Shown here: positions 37,107 through 46,092 of the stretch, piece by piece
Layout of the letters: each line of letters starts with the position of its first letter
Position numbering within the stretch: the first letter of the stretch is position 1
NCBI RefSeq assembly: GCF_001458215.1
Contig: NZ_CYTW01000004.1
Span: 248,001 to 312,000 of the forward strand
Length of the DNA stretch: 64,000 bases
Reading direction: 5' to 3'
From: Shimia thalassica
Lineage (GTDB): Bacteria > Pseudomonadota > Alphaproteobacteria > Rhodobacterales > Rhodobacteraceae
Made by a program: the position numbers and the translations under genes
The notes under the pieces: model-generated
What the model saw: the letters and a program-made list of their open reading frames with translations, nothing else
What the model was told of the DNA's origin: nothing
Database searches by the model: none

Positions 37107-38753
37107 TTACATCTTACCAACTGCAGCGTCGCCGATGTTATCAACTCCGCGTTCCTTGAGCAGATTTGTGAGCCAATCCGGATCCATTTCAGGAACAGAA
37201 CTCAGCAACAGATCGGTATATGGATGGTGTGGCGGCTTGAACATGTCGTCTTTGGGTCCCTGTTCAACCACGCGTCCATCCTTCATGACCACCACTTCGT
37301 CCGCAATGGATTTCACAGTAGCAAGATCGTGCGTGATGAACATATAGGATAGTCCAAGCTCATCTTGAAGTTTGGCCAGAAGTTTCAGGATGCCTTCCGC
37401 AACCAGCTGATCAAGCGCAGATGTGACTTCGTCGCAGATAATGAACTTTGGCTCGGCAGCCAAAGCGCGTGCAATCCCGATACGCTGTTTCTGGCCACCA
37501 GAAAGCTCGGACGGCAAACGATTGTAATAGACAGACGGTTCAAGCTCGATTTCTTCCAGGAGGCTATCAACGCGTTTGCGTTTTTCCTTGCCGGTCAAAC
37601 CCATATAGAACTGGACAGGGCGCCCAATCAGCTCGCCAATTGTCTTTCTTGGATTCAGCGCTGTATCGGCCATCTGATAAATCATTTGGGCCTGACGCAG
37701 CTGCATCTTGTTACGTTTACGATAGTCCAGCGGCAAAGCTTCGCCATCAAATTCGATGTGCCCCTGCTTTGGAGGCAAAAGGCCCGTGATACAGCGCGCG
37801 GTTGTCGATTTCCCCGAACCGGATTCACCAACCACTGCAACAGTACGCCCCGCGTGAATATCAAAGCTGACATCATGCAGCACCGGCACCTTGCCATAGG
37901 CCGCTGTTACGTTGCTTACCGAGACAACAGGTGTCTGTCCGGTTTGAACATAGGGCTTTTGAGGACGCTGAAAGCTGCGCACAGCCCAAAGCGACTTTGT
38001 ATAGTCTTCTTTGGGATCGGAAAGCATGGTCCGGGTATCGGCTTCTTCGACCTCATCCCCTTTGAGCAACACTTTGATCTTGTCGGCCATCTGCGCAACC
38101 ACCGCCAGATCGTGGGTGATATATATCGCCGCTGTATCGAACTCTTCAACAATCTCGCGGATCGACGCCAGCACTTCGATCTGGGTTGTCACGTCCAGCG
38201 CTGTTGTCGGTTCATCGAAAATAATGAGATCAGGCCGCGTCGACATTGCCATGGCCGTCATTGCCCGCTGCAACTGACCACCGGAAACCTGATGCGGATA
38301 GCGGAACCCGATGTTTTCAGGATCGGGCAAGCGCAGTTTCCGGTACAATTCCATACCGTCTGCTTCGCTTTCGGCTTTACTCATCACACCGTGTTGCACG
38401 GGGGCTTCGGTGTGTTGGTCAATCAAACGGTGCGCAGGGTTAAAAGAGGCCGCCGCAGATTGCGCGACATAAGCAATCCGTTTGCCCAGCAACTCTCGTT
38501 TGACCTTGGCAGACGCATTGACAAGATTAATCCCGTCGAACTCAACCTCGCCGGCCGAGATCCGGCACCCGTCGCGGGTAAATCCCATGGCAGCCAGCCC
38601 AACCGTGGACTTGCCCGCGCCGGATTCACCGATCAATCCAATCACTTCACCCTTTTTCAGTTCGAAATCGACACCGTTTACGATCTGGTTCCAGGTTTCG
38701 TCACTGCGGCCCTCAATCTTGAGACCGCGCACTTTCAGCAGTTGTTCAGCCAT
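37107..38753 (-). CDS. Peptide ABC transporter ATP-binding protein with two fused NBDs
   Basis: The 548-residue protein carries two complete ATPase domains in one chain, equivalent to DppD plus DppF. The first has GESGAGKSTV (~43) and VSGGQLQRAMTAMAM plus LIIFDEPTTALD (~170-190). The second has GESGSGKSTTARCI (~310) and LSGGQKQRIGIARAL plus FIICDEVTSALDQ (~440-460). Each NBD therefore keeps its Walker A, signature and Walker B. It powers the permeases encoded upstream. Fused forms are known in Rhizobiales and Rhodobacteraceae. Confidence 0.93.
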   Translation of the reverse strand: MAEQLLKVRGLKIEGRSDETWNQIVNGVDFELKKGEVIGLIGESGAGKSTVGLAAMGFTRDGCRISAGEVEFDGINLVNASAKVKRELLGKRIAYVAQSAAASFNPAHRLIDQHTEAPVQHGVMSKAESEADGMELYRKLRLPDPENIGFRYPHQVSGGQLQRAMTAMAMSTRPDLIIFDEPTTALDVTTQIEVLASIREIVEEFDTAAIYITHDLAVVAQMADKIKVLLKGDEVEEADTRTMLSDPKEDYTKSLWAVRSFQRPQKPYVQTGQTPVVSVSNVTAAYGKVPVLHDVSFDIHAGRTVAVVGESGSGKSTTARCITGLLPPKQGHIEFDGEALPLDYRKRNKMQLRQAQMIYQMADTALNPRKTIGELIGRPVQFYMGLTGKEKRKRVDSLLEEIELEPSVYYNRLPSELSGGQKQRIGIARALAAEPKFIICDEVTSALDQLVAEGILKLLAKLQDELGLSYMFITHDLATVKSIADEVVVMKDGRVVEQGPKDDMFKPPHHPYTDLLLSSVPEMDPDWLTNLLKERGVDNIGDAAVGKM

Positions 38754-38765
38754 GACGCTGTCTCC

Positions 38766-39965
38766 TTATTCTTTCAGGCCCGAGGACTTGTGCAACATCC
38801 AGTCCACCACAAAGTTCACCGCCACAGTCAGCAGCGCAATTGCGCTCGCCGCAAGAAGTGGGGCACTGGCAACCTGCGGTGCAAAGGCCGCAAAGTTGAT
38901 GAATTGAGCCAGATCGCGCACCATTGTGCCCCAATCGGCCAACGGTGGCTGGATACCCACACCCAGAAACGACAGGGACGCAATCGTCAGGAACACAAAG
39001 CAGAAGCGAAGACCAAATTCGGCCAACAGCGGCGCAGTGGCATTGGGCAGGATTTCGCGGAAGATCAGGTAACCCATACCTTCACCGCGCAACTTGGCCG
39101 CTTCAATATAATCCATCACAACGATGTTGAGACCAACCGCACGCGCCAGACGGAACACCCGGGTCGAGTCAATCACGGCGATGATGACAACCATATAGAA
39201 TGTAAGAAGACCCTTTTCCGAGCCCGCCCAGGCGCTGGCAATTGTCATCAGCAAAAGCGCAAAGATCAGCGATGGAATAGCCATCAGCACATCCACGGCA
39301 CGGCTCAACAACTGGTCAAGCCATCCACCGAGAGTTGCAGCAAGGAAGCCAAGTGTGGCACCGATCAGGAAGGCCAAAACGGTGGTCGCGAAAGCGATGC
39401 CTACAGTGTTCTGAGCGCCATAGATCAAACGTGACAGGATATCCCTTCCAATCTGGTCAGTCCCCAATGGATAGTCAGGGTTGCCGCCCATCGCGGGGTT
39501 GCCACCGGGCACAACATTCGCAGCACCAAGGATTTCTTCCTGCCCATAGGGTGCAATCGCACCCGCAAAGATCGCAACGATAGCGTAAATAATGATGGTC
39601 AGGATGCCAAAGCTGGCGGTCAACGGCATAGACCGGAACAACTTGCGTGTCCCTGCCGAGCCGACATTTCGTCCAAAAATGCGAAACGCCCAAGCCGAAG
39701 CAGCGAACAGAAGGAACCCTTCAACAGCCTTGCCAAGGAAGAAGTACTTGTTGGCAATTGTCTGATCCGGCGAGCGGGACAGAACATATGACCAGCCCAG
39801 CCAAACCAACAGCACCGCAGCAAGAATATAGCCGACTGCAACACCATAAGACATGTCACGAAACAATGGTTTGTTGCCGGTGACTTTTTGGCCAACGAAA
39901 CGGAAAACCCAGCCCGCAGCGGCAATAGCAGCCAGCCAGAGTACGATCGCGATAAAGATATTCAT
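38766..39965 (-). CDS. Peptide ABC transporter permease (DppC-like) with N-terminal extension
   Basis: The 399-residue protein has a DppC/OppC-type permease core from about residue 110, including LGTDQIGRDILSRLIYGAQN (near 168) and the EAA-type loop EAAKLRGEGMGYLIFREILPN (near 290). About 100 N-terminal residues form two or three extra helices (IVLWLAAIAAAGWVFRFVG; YGVAVGYILAAVLLVWLG), which standard DppC lacks. Its start overlaps the stop of the DppB-like gene by four bases. The extension's role is not known. Confidence 0.92.
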   Translation of the reverse strand: MNIFIAIVLWLAAIAAAGWVFRFVGQKVTGNKPLFRDMSYGVAVGYILAAVLLVWLGWSYVLSRSPDQTIANKYFFLGKAVEGFLLFAASAWAFRIFGRNVGSAGTRKLFRSMPLTASFGILTIIIYAIVAIFAGAIAPYGQEEILGAANVVPGGNPAMGGNPDYPLGTDQIGRDILSRLIYGAQNTVGIAFATTVLAFLIGATLGFLAATLGGWLDQLLSRAVDVLMAIPSLIFALLLMTIASAWAGSEKGLLTFYMVVIIAVIDSTRVFRLARAVGLNIVVMDYIEAAKLRGEGMGYLIFREILPNATAPLLAEFGLRFCFVFLTIASLSFLGVGIQPPLADWGTMVRDLAQFINFAAFAPQVASAPLLAASAIALLTVAVNFVVDWMLHKSSGLKE

Positions 39966-40960
39966 TTCGGATGCCTCAGACGCGGATTAGAGATAATCGA
40001 CAAAATGTCGGCAGTCAGGTTCAGCAGAATGTAAGCTGCTGCGAAAATCAGGCAGCAGGCCTGCACAACTGGGATGTCGCGAATTTTCACGCTGTCCACG
40101 AACAGCTGACCGATGCCGGGATACACAAACACAACCTCGACCACGACCACACCTGTGATCAGATACGCGAGGTTAAGCGCGATAACGTTGATGATTGGCG
40201 CCAGAGCATTCGGCAGCGCGTGCTTGACGATCACACGCATTGGCGAAATCCCTTTGAGGCGCGCCATTTCGATATAGGGCGATGCCAACAGGTTGATAAT
40301 CGCCGCACGTGTCATCCGCATCATGTGCGCAGTCACAACAAGTGTCAGTGTAAGCGCGGGAAGAAGCGTTTTGATAAAGCGATCACTCAGCTCCATACCG
40401 TCATAGATATTCGACAGTGACGGCAAGATCGGGTTCAAAACGGCAAGAAACAAAATCAGAATGTACGCCAGAAAGAATTCTGGAGACGAAATTGACGAGA
40501 GCGTCAAAATGTTCGCCGTGCGATCAAACGCGGAATTTCGGTAAAGCGCCGCGAGAACACCCAGCGTGATCGAGATCGGCACCGCGATCACAGCCGTCAC
40601 ACCGGCAAGGAACATGGTGTTTTCAAATCGCGGTGCAATCTGCGCCGCCACCGAACCCTGGCCGGTTCCAACATCCGTCCCCGCAAAGCTGGCAAAGTTA
40701 GCTTGGGCAAAACTGTTCCCAAGATCCCCCTGAACCGCCCCTGCGAGCCATTGAAAATAGCGCGTGATCGGAGGTTGATCGAGACCCAGATCCTGTCGGA
40801 TGGCTTCGACGGCTTCCGGCGTCGCCCCCTGACCCAGGATGAGCTGTGCGAAATCTCCAGGCAGCAAATTCACCGCTGCGAAGATTACAATCGATACGAC
40901 GAAAAGCGTCACGATGCCCAATGCTAAACGTTGAGCTATGATTCTCAGAATAGAGGCCAA
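39962..40960 (-). CDS. Peptide ABC transporter permease (DppB-like)
   Basis: The 332-residue permease has the family's N-terminal helix (ALGIVTLFVVSIVIFAAVNLLPGD) and the EAA loop EMARLKGISPMRVIVKHALPN near residue 235. It ends ILSIISNPRLRHP, as DppB proteins usually do. Start is TTG at 40958-40960 with GAGGG immediately upstream; no ATG lies near in frame, so a rare start codon is the best reading. It is the first gene of the four-gene operon, with the binding protein last. Confidence 0.9.
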   Translation of the reverse strand: MASILRIIAQRLALGIVTLFVVSIVIFAAVNLLPGDFAQLILGQGATPEAVEAIRQDLGLDQPPITRYFQWLAGAVQGDLGNSFAQANFASFAGTDVGTGQGSVAAQIAPRFENTMFLAGVTAVIAVPISITLGVLAALYRNSAFDRTANILTLSSISSPEFFLAYILILFLAVLNPILPSLSNIYDGMELSDRFIKTLLPALTLTLVVTAHMMRMTRAAIINLLASPYIEMARLKGISPMRVIVKHALPNALAPIINVIALNLAYLITGVVVVEVVFVYPGIGQLFVDSVKIRDIPVVQACCLIFAAAYILLNLTADILSIISNPRLRHPK

Positions 40961-41128
40961 TTGCCCTCACCTGTTGATTTTGTTGTTTGAAATCAGGTTA
41001 ACGGCGATCTGGAACCTGTAAACCCTGAAAATCTGAAACCGACATCGAGAATTCGCTTTTTGACCATTTTGGTTTGATATTCAGAAATTTCTGAAGTTTT
41101 TGGCGCTATGGAGAAAGATCAATTGGAC

Positions 41129-42100
41129 TTACGATTTTGCCAATTGATCCATCACTTTCACAAGTTCCGCGCTAATTCCCGGCTCAGAAAGCGCGTGCCC
41201 CGCGTTTCTCACCATGCGAAGTTGCGCACGTGGCCACCTTTTTGACAGTTCAAACGCAGAGGTTGGCGGACAAATCATGTCATATCGTCCTTGAACAATG
41301 ACGCCGGGGATATCTGCGATTTTTTCCATTTCGCTCAAAATCTGGCCGTCGCGTTCAAGAAAACCACCGTTGATAAAATAGTGGTTCTCCAATCGCGAAA
41401 ATGCGCGTGCATACTCTGCCGGAGGCTCCCCTCCGACACCGGTCGAATGAATGGAAGCCAACGCATTTTCCCAAGAGGCCCAAGCCCGCGCATATTTTAC
41501 TTCGGTCTGATGGACGCCTGAAAACAGACGCCGGTGATACGCCGCAATCAGGTCATCCCGTTCGTCTTCCGGGATGAGACTGACAAACCGCTCCCATGGT
41601 TCGGGCCAAAATTTGCCTGCCCCTCCTCCATAAAACCAGTCCAGTTCGGATTGCGTCATCAAGAACACACCGCGCAAAACCAGAAAGGCCGTCCGGTTCG
41701 GATGGCTCTGCGCATAAAGCAGTGACAGAGTCGCGCCCCAGCTGCCCCCAAAAACAATCCAGTCATCGATATCCAGATCCGAGCGGATACGCTCCATATC
41801 TGCAACAAGGTGCCAAGACGTATTGTTTTCGACAGTCGCATGCGGTTTCGATCGTCCACAGCCGCGCTGGTCAAAAAGAATGACACGATAAACCGCCGGA
41901 TCAAAATAGCGCCGCATCGCCGGGCTGCTGCCCCCGCCAGGCCCGCCATGCACCACAACAACCGGCAATCCGTCCTTGCGTCCGGATTGCTCGACATAGA
42001 TACGGTGCCCGTCGCCCATGTCGATCATTCTCTGGTCAAATGGTTCGACCGGAGGGTAAAGATAATGCACTGCGCGTTTTTGGCCCAAGTTTTTGTCCAT
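41129..42100 (-). CDS. pip: Proline iminopeptidase
   Basis: The 323-residue alpha/beta hydrolase cuts N-terminal proline from peptides. The oxyanion block [18 protein letters not shown] (near residue 50) and the nucleophile elbow [18 protein letters not shown] (near 108, Ser in GGSWG) are diagnostic. DQRGCGRS near 78 is also conserved. The C-terminal catalytic His lies in [10 protein letters not shown]. It is divergent from ubiG, with 49 bp between the start codons, and lies after the peptide transporter operon, which fits peptide use. Confidence 0.93.
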   Translation of the reverse strand: MDKNLGQKRAVHYLYPPVEPFDQRMIDMGDGHRIYVEQSGRKDGLPVVVVHGGPGGGSSPAMRRYFDPAVYRVILFDQRGCGRSKPHATVENNTSWHLVADMERIRSDLDIDDWIVFGGSWGATLSLLYAQSHPNRTAFLVLRGVFLMTQSELDWFYGGGAGKFWPEPWERFVSLIPEDERDDLIAAYHRRLFSGVHQTEVKYARAWASWENALASIHSTGVGGEPPAEYARAFSRLENHYFINGGFLERDGQILSEMEKIADIPGVIVQGRYDMICPPTSAFELSKRWPRAQLRMVRNAGHALSEPGISAELVKVMDQLAKS

Positions 42101-42149
42101 GACCGACCTATATAGTTCAGGCGGCCCAGTTGAGCATATGGAGATCAGA

Positions 42150-42896
42150 ATGCAAGAGTCTCACACCACAGTTGACCCTTCCGAAGTTGCCAAATTTGAG
42201 GCGATGGCTGCCGAATGGTGGGATCCAAAGGGAAAATTCAAGCCTTTGCATATGCTTAACCCGTGTCGGCTTGACTATATCACGCGTCAAATTGCGGCTG
42301 AATTTAATAGGGATCTGACAGCGGAAACACCGTTCAAGGGTCTGCGGATGCTCGATATCGGGTGTGGCGGCGGCCTGCTGAGCGAACCTATTGCACGACT
42401 CGGCGCAACTGTTGTGGGCGCGGATGCTGCTGCGGGCAATATTCCGGTTGCGCAAGTGCATGCCCAACAGTCCGGCCTATCCATCGACTATCGTCACACG
42501 ACGGCCGAAGCGCTGGCCGATGCCGGCGAACAGTTTGATATTGTTCTCAATATGGAAGTTGTCGAACACGTTGCAGATCCGCTGTCATACCTGACGGCCT
42601 GCCAACAATTGCTGAAACCCGGTGGGCTTCACCTTTGTTCCACAATCAACCGGAACCCCAAAAGCTTTGCAGTTGCAATTCTGGGTGCCGAATATGTGAT
42701 GCGTTGGCTGCCAAAAGGCACGCACGAATGGCACAAGTTCATCACACCAGACGAGCTTTTTGATCTTTTGACCAAATCGGGTGTCACACCGGTGGATAAA
42801 AAGGGTTTTGTTTTCAATCCTGTGACTTGGCAATGGTCGATCTCGGACCGTGATCTATCCGTGAACTATGTCACTGCAAGCACCAAACCCGCATAA
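42150..42896 (+). CDS. ubiG: 3-demethylubiquinol 3-O-methyltransferase
   Basis: The 248-residue SAM methyltransferase acts twice in ubiquinone synthesis. [19 protein letters not shown] (near residue 65) is the SAM motif I and [18 protein letters not shown] residues ([16 protein letters not shown], near 130) form motif II. The start at 42150 gives [19 protein letters not shown], which is the usual UbiG N-terminus, and GGAG lies six bases upstream; the frame upstream to 42093 is just the pip start region. It converges on marR. Confidence 0.95.
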   Translation: MQESHTTVDPSEVAKFEAMAAEWWDPKGKFKPLHMLNPCRLDYITRQIAAEFNRDLTAETPFKGLRMLDIGCGGGLLSEPIARLGATVVGADAAAGNIPVAQVHAQQSGLSIDYRHTTAEALADAGEQFDIVLNMEVVEHVADPLSYLTACQQLLKPGGLHLCSTINRNPKSFAVAILGAEYVMRWLPKGTHEWHKFITPDELFDLLTKSGVTPVDKKGFVFNPVTWQWSISDRDLSVNYVTASTKPA

Positions 42897-42908
42897 ACCA
42901 AAAGGGCC

Positions 42909-43346
42909 CTAGGCCTGATCCAGTTTAACGCGCAATTCTCGTAAGATCGGCAGAGCGGCCCTGACACGGGCCTCTCCCAATTCACTCACGATCTCGGAAA
43001 TCATCGGGGCGATACTGGCAAGCGCTTCGTCGCGTGCCTGCCGTCCGGCGGGGCTTATGCCAACAATCTTTCTGCGGGCATCATCCCAATCGGGTCGGAT
43101 ATGGATATAACCCGCCAGCTCCAGCTTATTCAATGTGTTCGTCATCGCCCCACGCGTGACGTGAAACGCTTTTGCCAATTGGGCGGGGCTGCGTTCTGCC
43201 CCTGCAGGTGCCAAATGGTTCAACACTGAAAAGTGAGAAAGCTCCATCCCTTTGGGCAATACCTTGCTCAGTCTCGCACGCGCGAGCTGATCGGCCGTAA
43301 GGATTTCGCCGAACAAAGCAATGGCCAAGGCGTTGTTATCGCTCAT
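42909..43346 (-). CDS. MarR-family transcriptional regulator
   Basis: The 145-residue protein has a winged helix: HFSVLNHLAPAGAERSPAQLAKAFHVTRGAMTNTLNKLELAGYIHIRPDWDD-type recognition region (recognition helix near residues 62-75) and the acidic-basic wing DARRKIVGISPAG. It would repress genes for efflux or aromatic-compound use in response to a small ligand. Operator unknown. The gene follows the nitrilase gene with no gap and is the last in the comF-grxC-nitrilase-marR run. Confidence 0.87.
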   Translation of the reverse strand: MSDNNALAIALFGEILTADQLARARLSKVLPKGMELSHFSVLNHLAPAGAERSPAQLAKAFHVTRGAMTNTLNKLELAGYIHIRPDWDDARRKIVGISPAGRQARDEALASIAPMISEIVSELGEARVRAALPILRELRVKLDQA

Positions 43347-44177
43347 TCAGGGGCTGTCGAACTCTCGATCATGGGTCAAAGAAGGCACTTTACGCCGTGC
43401 TTGTGCCACCGCATTAGGGTCCAGATCAACATAGGAGATGCCGGTTTCTTCTCCAGCGTCACTCAAAATCTCTCCCCAAGGCGAAATCACCAAGGAATGC
43501 CCATAAGTGCGGCGCCCCTGTCCCCGTGTTGCGGGGTGGGTTCCCGTTTGGGCCGGTGCCAAAACAAAACATCCAGTTTCAATGGCACGTGCACGCAGCA
43601 AGGTATCCCAGTGCGCAGCGCCAGTGACATGAGAGAACGCCGCGGGCACCGTTAGAATTGTCGCACCTGCTTTGGCCAATTGCCGGTGCAAATAAGGGAA
43701 ACGCACATCATAACAAATCGTCATTCCAACCACGCCAAAGGGCGTTTCTGCCAATACCGCCTTGTCACCCGGTCGATAGCCATCTGATTCGCGGTATGTT
43801 TCCTCGGGCGTGACCTGCACGTCGAACATATGGATCTTGTCGTAGCGGGCCACAATATCGCCGTCAGGGTTGATCAAGAAGGACCGGTTCGCAAACCGTC
43901 CGTCAGGATCTTGTGTCTTAAGAGCAAGCGAACCAATCAAAAGCCACACACCCAGATCGCGCGCGCCGTCCTGCAAAGCAGCCAATGTTGCGTCCTCGTG
44001 TTCCAAACGCAAAACCGCATTCTGATGGCTTCGGCTGGAGGAAACACAGTTGCAAACTTCTGGCGTCAAAATGAATTCCGCGCCATTTGCGGCAGCTTCG
44101 CGCATTTGGCCCAGCATTACGGCAAGGTTTGCCTCTGGATCATCCGACGATGTCATTTGCAACAGCGCAGCTTTCAT
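43347..44177 (-). CDS. Carbon-nitrogen hydrolase (Nit/omega-amidase type)
   Basis: The 276-residue nitrilase-superfamily protein has the Glu-Lys-Cys triad: LTPEVCN (Glu, near residue 39), YDKIHMFDV (Lys, near 115) and CYDVRFPYLHRQLAKAGA (Cys, near 154). The YDKIHMFD block points to the Nit1/Nit2 subgroup, which removes deaminated glutathione or alpha-keto acid amides; whether this one does so is inferred. It follows grxC by three bases, so it may belong with thiol metabolism. Length fits the subgroup. Confidence 0.9.
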   Translation of the reverse strand: MKAALLQMTSSDDPEANLAVMLGQMREAAANGAEFILTPEVCNCVSSSRSHQNAVLRLEHEDATLAALQDGARDLGVWLLIGSLALKTQDPDGRFANRSFLINPDGDIVARYDKIHMFDVQVTPEETYRESDGYRPGDKAVLAETPFGVVGMTICYDVRFPYLHRQLAKAGATILTVPAAFSHVTGAAHWDTLLRARAIETGCFVLAPAQTGTHPATRGQGRRTYGHSLVISPWGEILSDAGEETGISYVDLDPNAVAQARRKVPSLTHDREFDSP

Positions 44178-44180
44178 GGA

Positions 44181-44438
44181 TCAGGCCGCCAGCAATGAAT
44201 CAAGCTTGCCCGCACGATCCAGCCCATAGAGGTCGTCGCATCCGCCCACATGGGTTTCACCCACAAAAATCTGGGGCACCGTCCGGCCACCGCTGGCGCG
44301 CTGGATCATCTCGGGCTTGCGATCCGGATTTGCTAAAACATCGATCTCGGTAAATTCGACGCCTTTTTGTGTCAGCAACCGCTTGGCCGCATGACAAAAG
44401 CCACAAAGAGGGCTGGTATAGATTTCAACAGGTTTCAT
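44181..44438 (-). CDS. grxC: Glutaredoxin 3
   Basis: The 85-residue thiol oxidoreductase starts MKPVEIYTSPLCGFCHAAK. Its active site is CGFC at residues 12-15, not the usual CPYC, so the middle Pro is replaced by Gly; such variants occur in alphaproteobacteria. RTVPQIFVGETHVGGCDDL carries the glutathione-contact TVP and GG. I used the ATG at 44436-44438, which has GGGGA five bases upstream; the upstream frame is the leader. It follows comF by 37 bp and adjoins the nitrilase gene. Confidence 0.94.
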   Translation of the reverse strand: MKPVEIYTSPLCGFCHAAKRLLTQKGVEFTEIDVLANPDRKPEMIQRASGGRTVPQIFVGETHVGGCDDLYGLDRAGKLDSLLAA

Positions 44439-44475
44439 TGGCTTCCCCAAAAAGATTGGAACTGTTCTGGGGGAT

Positions 44476-45204
44476 TTAGGTGTCCTTTGCAACGCGCGCT
44501 AGGGTCAGAACGTGCACTTCACGCGCTTTTGCTTGCAGGCATGCCTCGGTTGCGGCGCCCAAAGTGGCGCCAGAGGTCATAACATCATCAATCAGCAACA
44601 CAGGTCTGGCGGCCATTTTATGCCTGCGCTTGGGGTGTGGCGTTATGCTTCCACTCAGTTTGCGAAACCTTTCATCAAACGAAAGACCGTCCATGCTGCC
44701 TCCTGTGTTTGGGCGTTGCAACAGATCGGGACACCATGAAAGTGACAGTTCGCGCGCGACCGCCTGTGCCAAAAGCGCCGATTGGTTATATCTGCGCTTT
44801 AGCAAACGCATCCAGTGCAAGGGCACGGGCGCAACAAGCATGCCGGGTTGAACAAGAGGTTTTGCGGCTTGGGCCATCCACTTTGCGGCGGGCTGGACAA
44901 TATCATGCCGGTCACCATGTTTAAGCGCCAGAACAAGCGTCCTTGCGTTGTCTTTATAGAGCAACGCCGAACGCCCTTTGCTCCAAGGTCGTTCAATCCG
45001 CATGCAATCATCGCAAAATGCGTGCCCTTCACCATCCTGACCGGGCAAAGGCGTGCCACACAGATCGCAGACCAGCCCGCCAATAAACGGTGTCTTTCCC
45101 CAACAAGGACCGCAGAGGCCAAAATCACTTTCAACCAACCCGCCGCATTCGATGCACCGTGGCGGATAAATCAGATGGATCGCGGTTTGAATCTTTTCTC
45201 TCAT
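44476..45204 (-). CDS. comF: ComF family protein (double zinc ribbon, phosphoribosyltransferase fold)
   Basis: The 242-residue protein starts MREKIQTAIHLIYPPRC. It has two CxxC pairs near residues 17-37 (RCIECGG, LCGPCW) and another near 50-75 (CDLCG, CDDCM) that form zinc ribbons, then a PRTase domain with VLLIDDVMTSGATLGAATE (the PRPP loop) near 205. ComF proteins take part in DNA uptake in some species, but in alphaproteobacteria the role is unclear. The ATG at 45202-45204 fits; the upstream frame would overlap the divergent methyltransferase gene, whose start lies only 18 bp away. Confidence 0.9.
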   Translation of the reverse strand: MREKIQTAIHLIYPPRCIECGGLVESDFGLCGPCWGKTPFIGGLVCDLCGTPLPGQDGEGHAFCDDCMRIERPWSKGRSALLYKDNARTLVLALKHGDRHDIVQPAAKWMAQAAKPLVQPGMLVAPVPLHWMRLLKRRYNQSALLAQAVARELSLSWCPDLLQRPNTGGSMDGLSFDERFRKLSGSITPHPKRRHKMAARPVLLIDDVMTSGATLGAATEACLQAKAREVHVLTLARVAKDT

Positions 45205-45222
45205 CACTCTATCGTCTGGCAC

Positions 45223-46041
45223 ATGCAAAACGCCCCCCAAATGACAGACCGAGCTGCCCTGAAACGAAACCGATCGCGCGCTGACCGCGACGGGGGTTTG
45301 TTTCTGCATCACGCTGCTGCCGAAGAAGTTAAGGATCGCCTGACTTTGGTTAACAGGGCGTTTACCAAAGTCGCGATTGTCACCCCCTTCCCAGAAGCCT
45401 GGCGCGGCGTCGCCCCCCAAGCCGATATCATCGAAGATTCAGAGGTGCTTGACCTCAAAGCCGCACACTATGATCTGGTTTTGCATGCCATGTGCCTGCA
45501 TTGGGCCAATGATCCGGTCGGCCAGATCATCCAGTGTCGGCGCGCTCTTAAAAACGATGGTCTGTTTATGTGCGTGAGCTTTGGCGGCCAAACCCTGCAT
45601 GAACTGCGCAGCGCGCTTGCCCAGGCCGAAGCAGATGTTTCCGGCGGCTTGTCTCCGCGCGTTGCCCCCATGGGGGAAATTCGAGACCTCGGCGCATTGT
45701 TGCAACGCGGCGGGCTGTCCCTTCCTGTGGCGGACGCTCTGCCACTGAAAGTGACCTATGAAACGCCGTGGCACCTGATGCGCGATTTGCGGTCGATGGG
45801 CGAGGCCAATGCCCTCGCGGGCCGTTTGCGTCGTGCAACATCGCGTTCCGTCATGCTTGCCGCTGTTGAAACTTATGTTCACTCCTTCATGGAAGACGGA
45901 CGTATTCCCGCGACCTTTGAATTGATTTTCTTGACTGGGTGGGCACCGGATGACTCTCAACCTCAACCATTGCGCCCGGGATCTGCGACAACACGTCTTG
46001 CTGCGGCGCTTGGAACCCAAGAAACACCTTTGAAAGATTGA
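45223..46041 (+). CDS. SAM-dependent methyltransferase, NDUFAF5/BioC-like
   Basis: The 272-residue protein resembles human NDUFAF5 and its bacterial relatives: MQNAPQMTDRAALKRNRSRAD at the start, then FLHHAAAEEVKDRLTLVNRAF near residue 30. YDLVLHAMCLHWANDPVGQI near 85 and GLFMCVSFGGQTLHELRSAL near 110 are the typical loops; motif I is degenerate (KVAIVTPFPEAWRG), without the usual GxGxG, so SAM binding may be weak or altered. NDUFAF5 hydroxylates an Arg of complex I in mitochondria; the role here is inferred at best. The stop is 51 bp before hemH. Confidence 0.8.
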   Translation: MQNAPQMTDRAALKRNRSRADRDGGLFLHHAAAEEVKDRLTLVNRAFTKVAIVTPFPEAWRGVAPQADIIEDSEVLDLKAAHYDLVLHAMCLHWANDPVGQIIQCRRALKNDGLFMCVSFGGQTLHELRSALAQAEADVSGGLSPRVAPMGEIRDLGALLQRGGLSLPVADALPLKVTYETPWHLMRDLRSMGEANALAGRLRRATSRSVMLAAVETYVHSFMEDGRIPATFELIFLTGWAPDDSQPQPLRPGSATTRLAAALGTQETPLKD

Positions 46042-46092
46042 CAGGACATGTGCCTGTACTACGTGACGATCAGATAAAATCAGGATCAAATA

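Noticed and set aside
37365-39434. 689-codon open frame on the plus strand
   Set aside because: It is antisense to the fused ATPase and permease genes, which have complete motifs. GC-rich codon use keeps such shadow frames open.
42897-42920. GGGCCCTAGGCC between ubiG and marR
   Set aside because: Short imperfect inverted repeat with no T tract, so not called a terminator.
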